Shown here: piece by piece, positions 6,809 to 7,205 of the stretch | How the letters are laid out: each line of letters opens with the position of its first letter | Numbering within the stretch: position 1 is the first letter of the stretch | Origin: Lactobacillales bacterium | GTDB taxonomy: Bacteria > Bacillota > Bacilli > Lactobacillales > Streptococcaceae | DNA length: 7,205 bases | Assembly (NCBI GenBank): GCA_031257815.1 | Contig: JAIRNX010000119.1 | Span: 1-7,205, forward strand | Direction: 5' to 3' | Program-made: the position numbers and the translations under genes | The notes under the pieces: model-generated | Told to the model about the DNA's origin: nothing | Database searches by the model: none | Seen by the model: only the letters and a program-made list of their open reading frames with translations

Positions 6809-7000
6809 CAGGGTTTCTTTGTCTTTTTTTTCTGCCTGGTAAATTCCTTAAATATTATAGCTTAGGCTAGTTGCATTTAAAAGCAGCTAAATTGCAGCGT
6901 TTAAGACATGAAAACGCCAATACTGAAAATAAACAATGGCCAGGGCTTCTTTTGCTTTTTTTTTCGTTTAGTAAATTTCTTAAATATTTTATTACTAAAG
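6809..7000. repeat. Imperfect direct repeat, two copies 132 bases apart
   Basis: About 55 bases at 6809-6864 (CAGGGTTTCTTTG, a T8 run, GGTAAATTCCTTAAATATT) recur at 6941-6995 (CAGGGCTTCTTTTG, a T9 run, AGTAAATTTCTTAAATATT). The match is roughly three quarters by eye. The unit between the copies includes GAAAACGCCAATACTG and AAACAATGGCC, which I associate with Wolbachia intergenic repeats from memory. No gene is supported here. Confidence 0.55.
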
Positions 7001-7006
7001 TAGTAT

Positions 7007-7100
7007 TCTGGATCCCAGTGTCAGCTACTTGGATGAAAAGAAAAGGAAGTATTGGGATGACAGGAGGAGGGGAGCTGGAATGGCATCATGGGGGCTACTT
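7007..7100. repeat. Dispersed repeat, GGATCCCAGTGTCA type
   Basis: Begins TCTGGATCCCAGTGTCAGC and contains GTATTGGGATGACAG about 35 bases on, so ATCCCAGT (7012-7019) faces ATTGGGAT (7050-7057) as an imperfect inverted pair. GCTACTTG occurs near 7026 and again near 7094. The wording (TGGATCCCAGTGTCA / GGGATGACA) resembles the very common Wolbachia palindromic intergenic repeats; identification is by memory, not search. The rest to 7205 shows nothing I can name. Confidence 0.5.
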
Positions 7101-7205
7101 GAATAACATCACTTTGGGGCTTATATCACAATATTCATGCAGTTGTTTAACTGATACTGGAATAATGCAAGTTGCTAGGTCTGTAGTTTACATTTAAATT
7201 TTATT

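Noticed and set aside
6871..7197. Plus-strand frame of 108 codons starting with TTG
   Set aside because: It has no ribosome site and reads straight through the direct repeat and the GGATCCCAGTGTCA repeat; the protein is a translation of repeats.

Overview
The window looks like DNA from a Wolbachia-type endosymbiont (Alphaproteobacteria, Rickettsiales). It is AT-rich, carries alphaproteobacterial-style LepA and malonyl-CoA decarboxylase sequences, has a remnant of an IS5-type transposase of a kind I recall from Wolbachia, and ends in small dispersed repeats that resemble Wolbachia intergenic repeats (these last two points are recalled, not searched).

Layout. (1) 1-752: a minus-strand IS5-family transposase remnant runs off the left edge and abuts, tail to head, a plus-strand thiamine pyrophosphokinase (TPK) gene that has lost its own N-terminus. 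(2) 753-1201: no intact gene; a strong AT/GC palindrome and a decayed minus-strand reading frame. (3) 1202-2288: a minus-strand gene of unknown function now split over three reading frames, with an extended -10 promoter just upstream. (4) 2388-3793: a full-length malonyl-CoA decarboxylase broken by one in-frame TGA and one frameshift. (5) 3858-5653: a full-length lepA (elongation factor 4) broken by one frameshift. (6) 5762-6466, minus: a YihY/BrkB-family membrane protein that stops at its PG motif, short of the usual C-terminus. (7) 6467-7205: a well-formed promoter and signal-peptide start leading to an ORF of only 33 codons, followed by direct repeats and a dispersed repeat.

The main result is the overall pattern: every recognisable gene is damaged. 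All five frame breaks I could resolve are equivalent to the loss of a single base, and each can be placed in a run of the same base (A6, A5, T9, T6, TT). One nonsense codon, one IS junction and two truncations come on top. Three explanations compete: advanced pseudogenisation of an endosymbiont genome, a Wolbachia fragment transferred to a host nucleus and decaying there, or homopolymer under-calling in the underlying reads (which would explain the frameshifts but not the nonsense codon, the fusion or the truncations). Sequence alone cannot decide between them.

I found no rRNA, tRNA or CRISPR array, and no convincing new multi-gene system.
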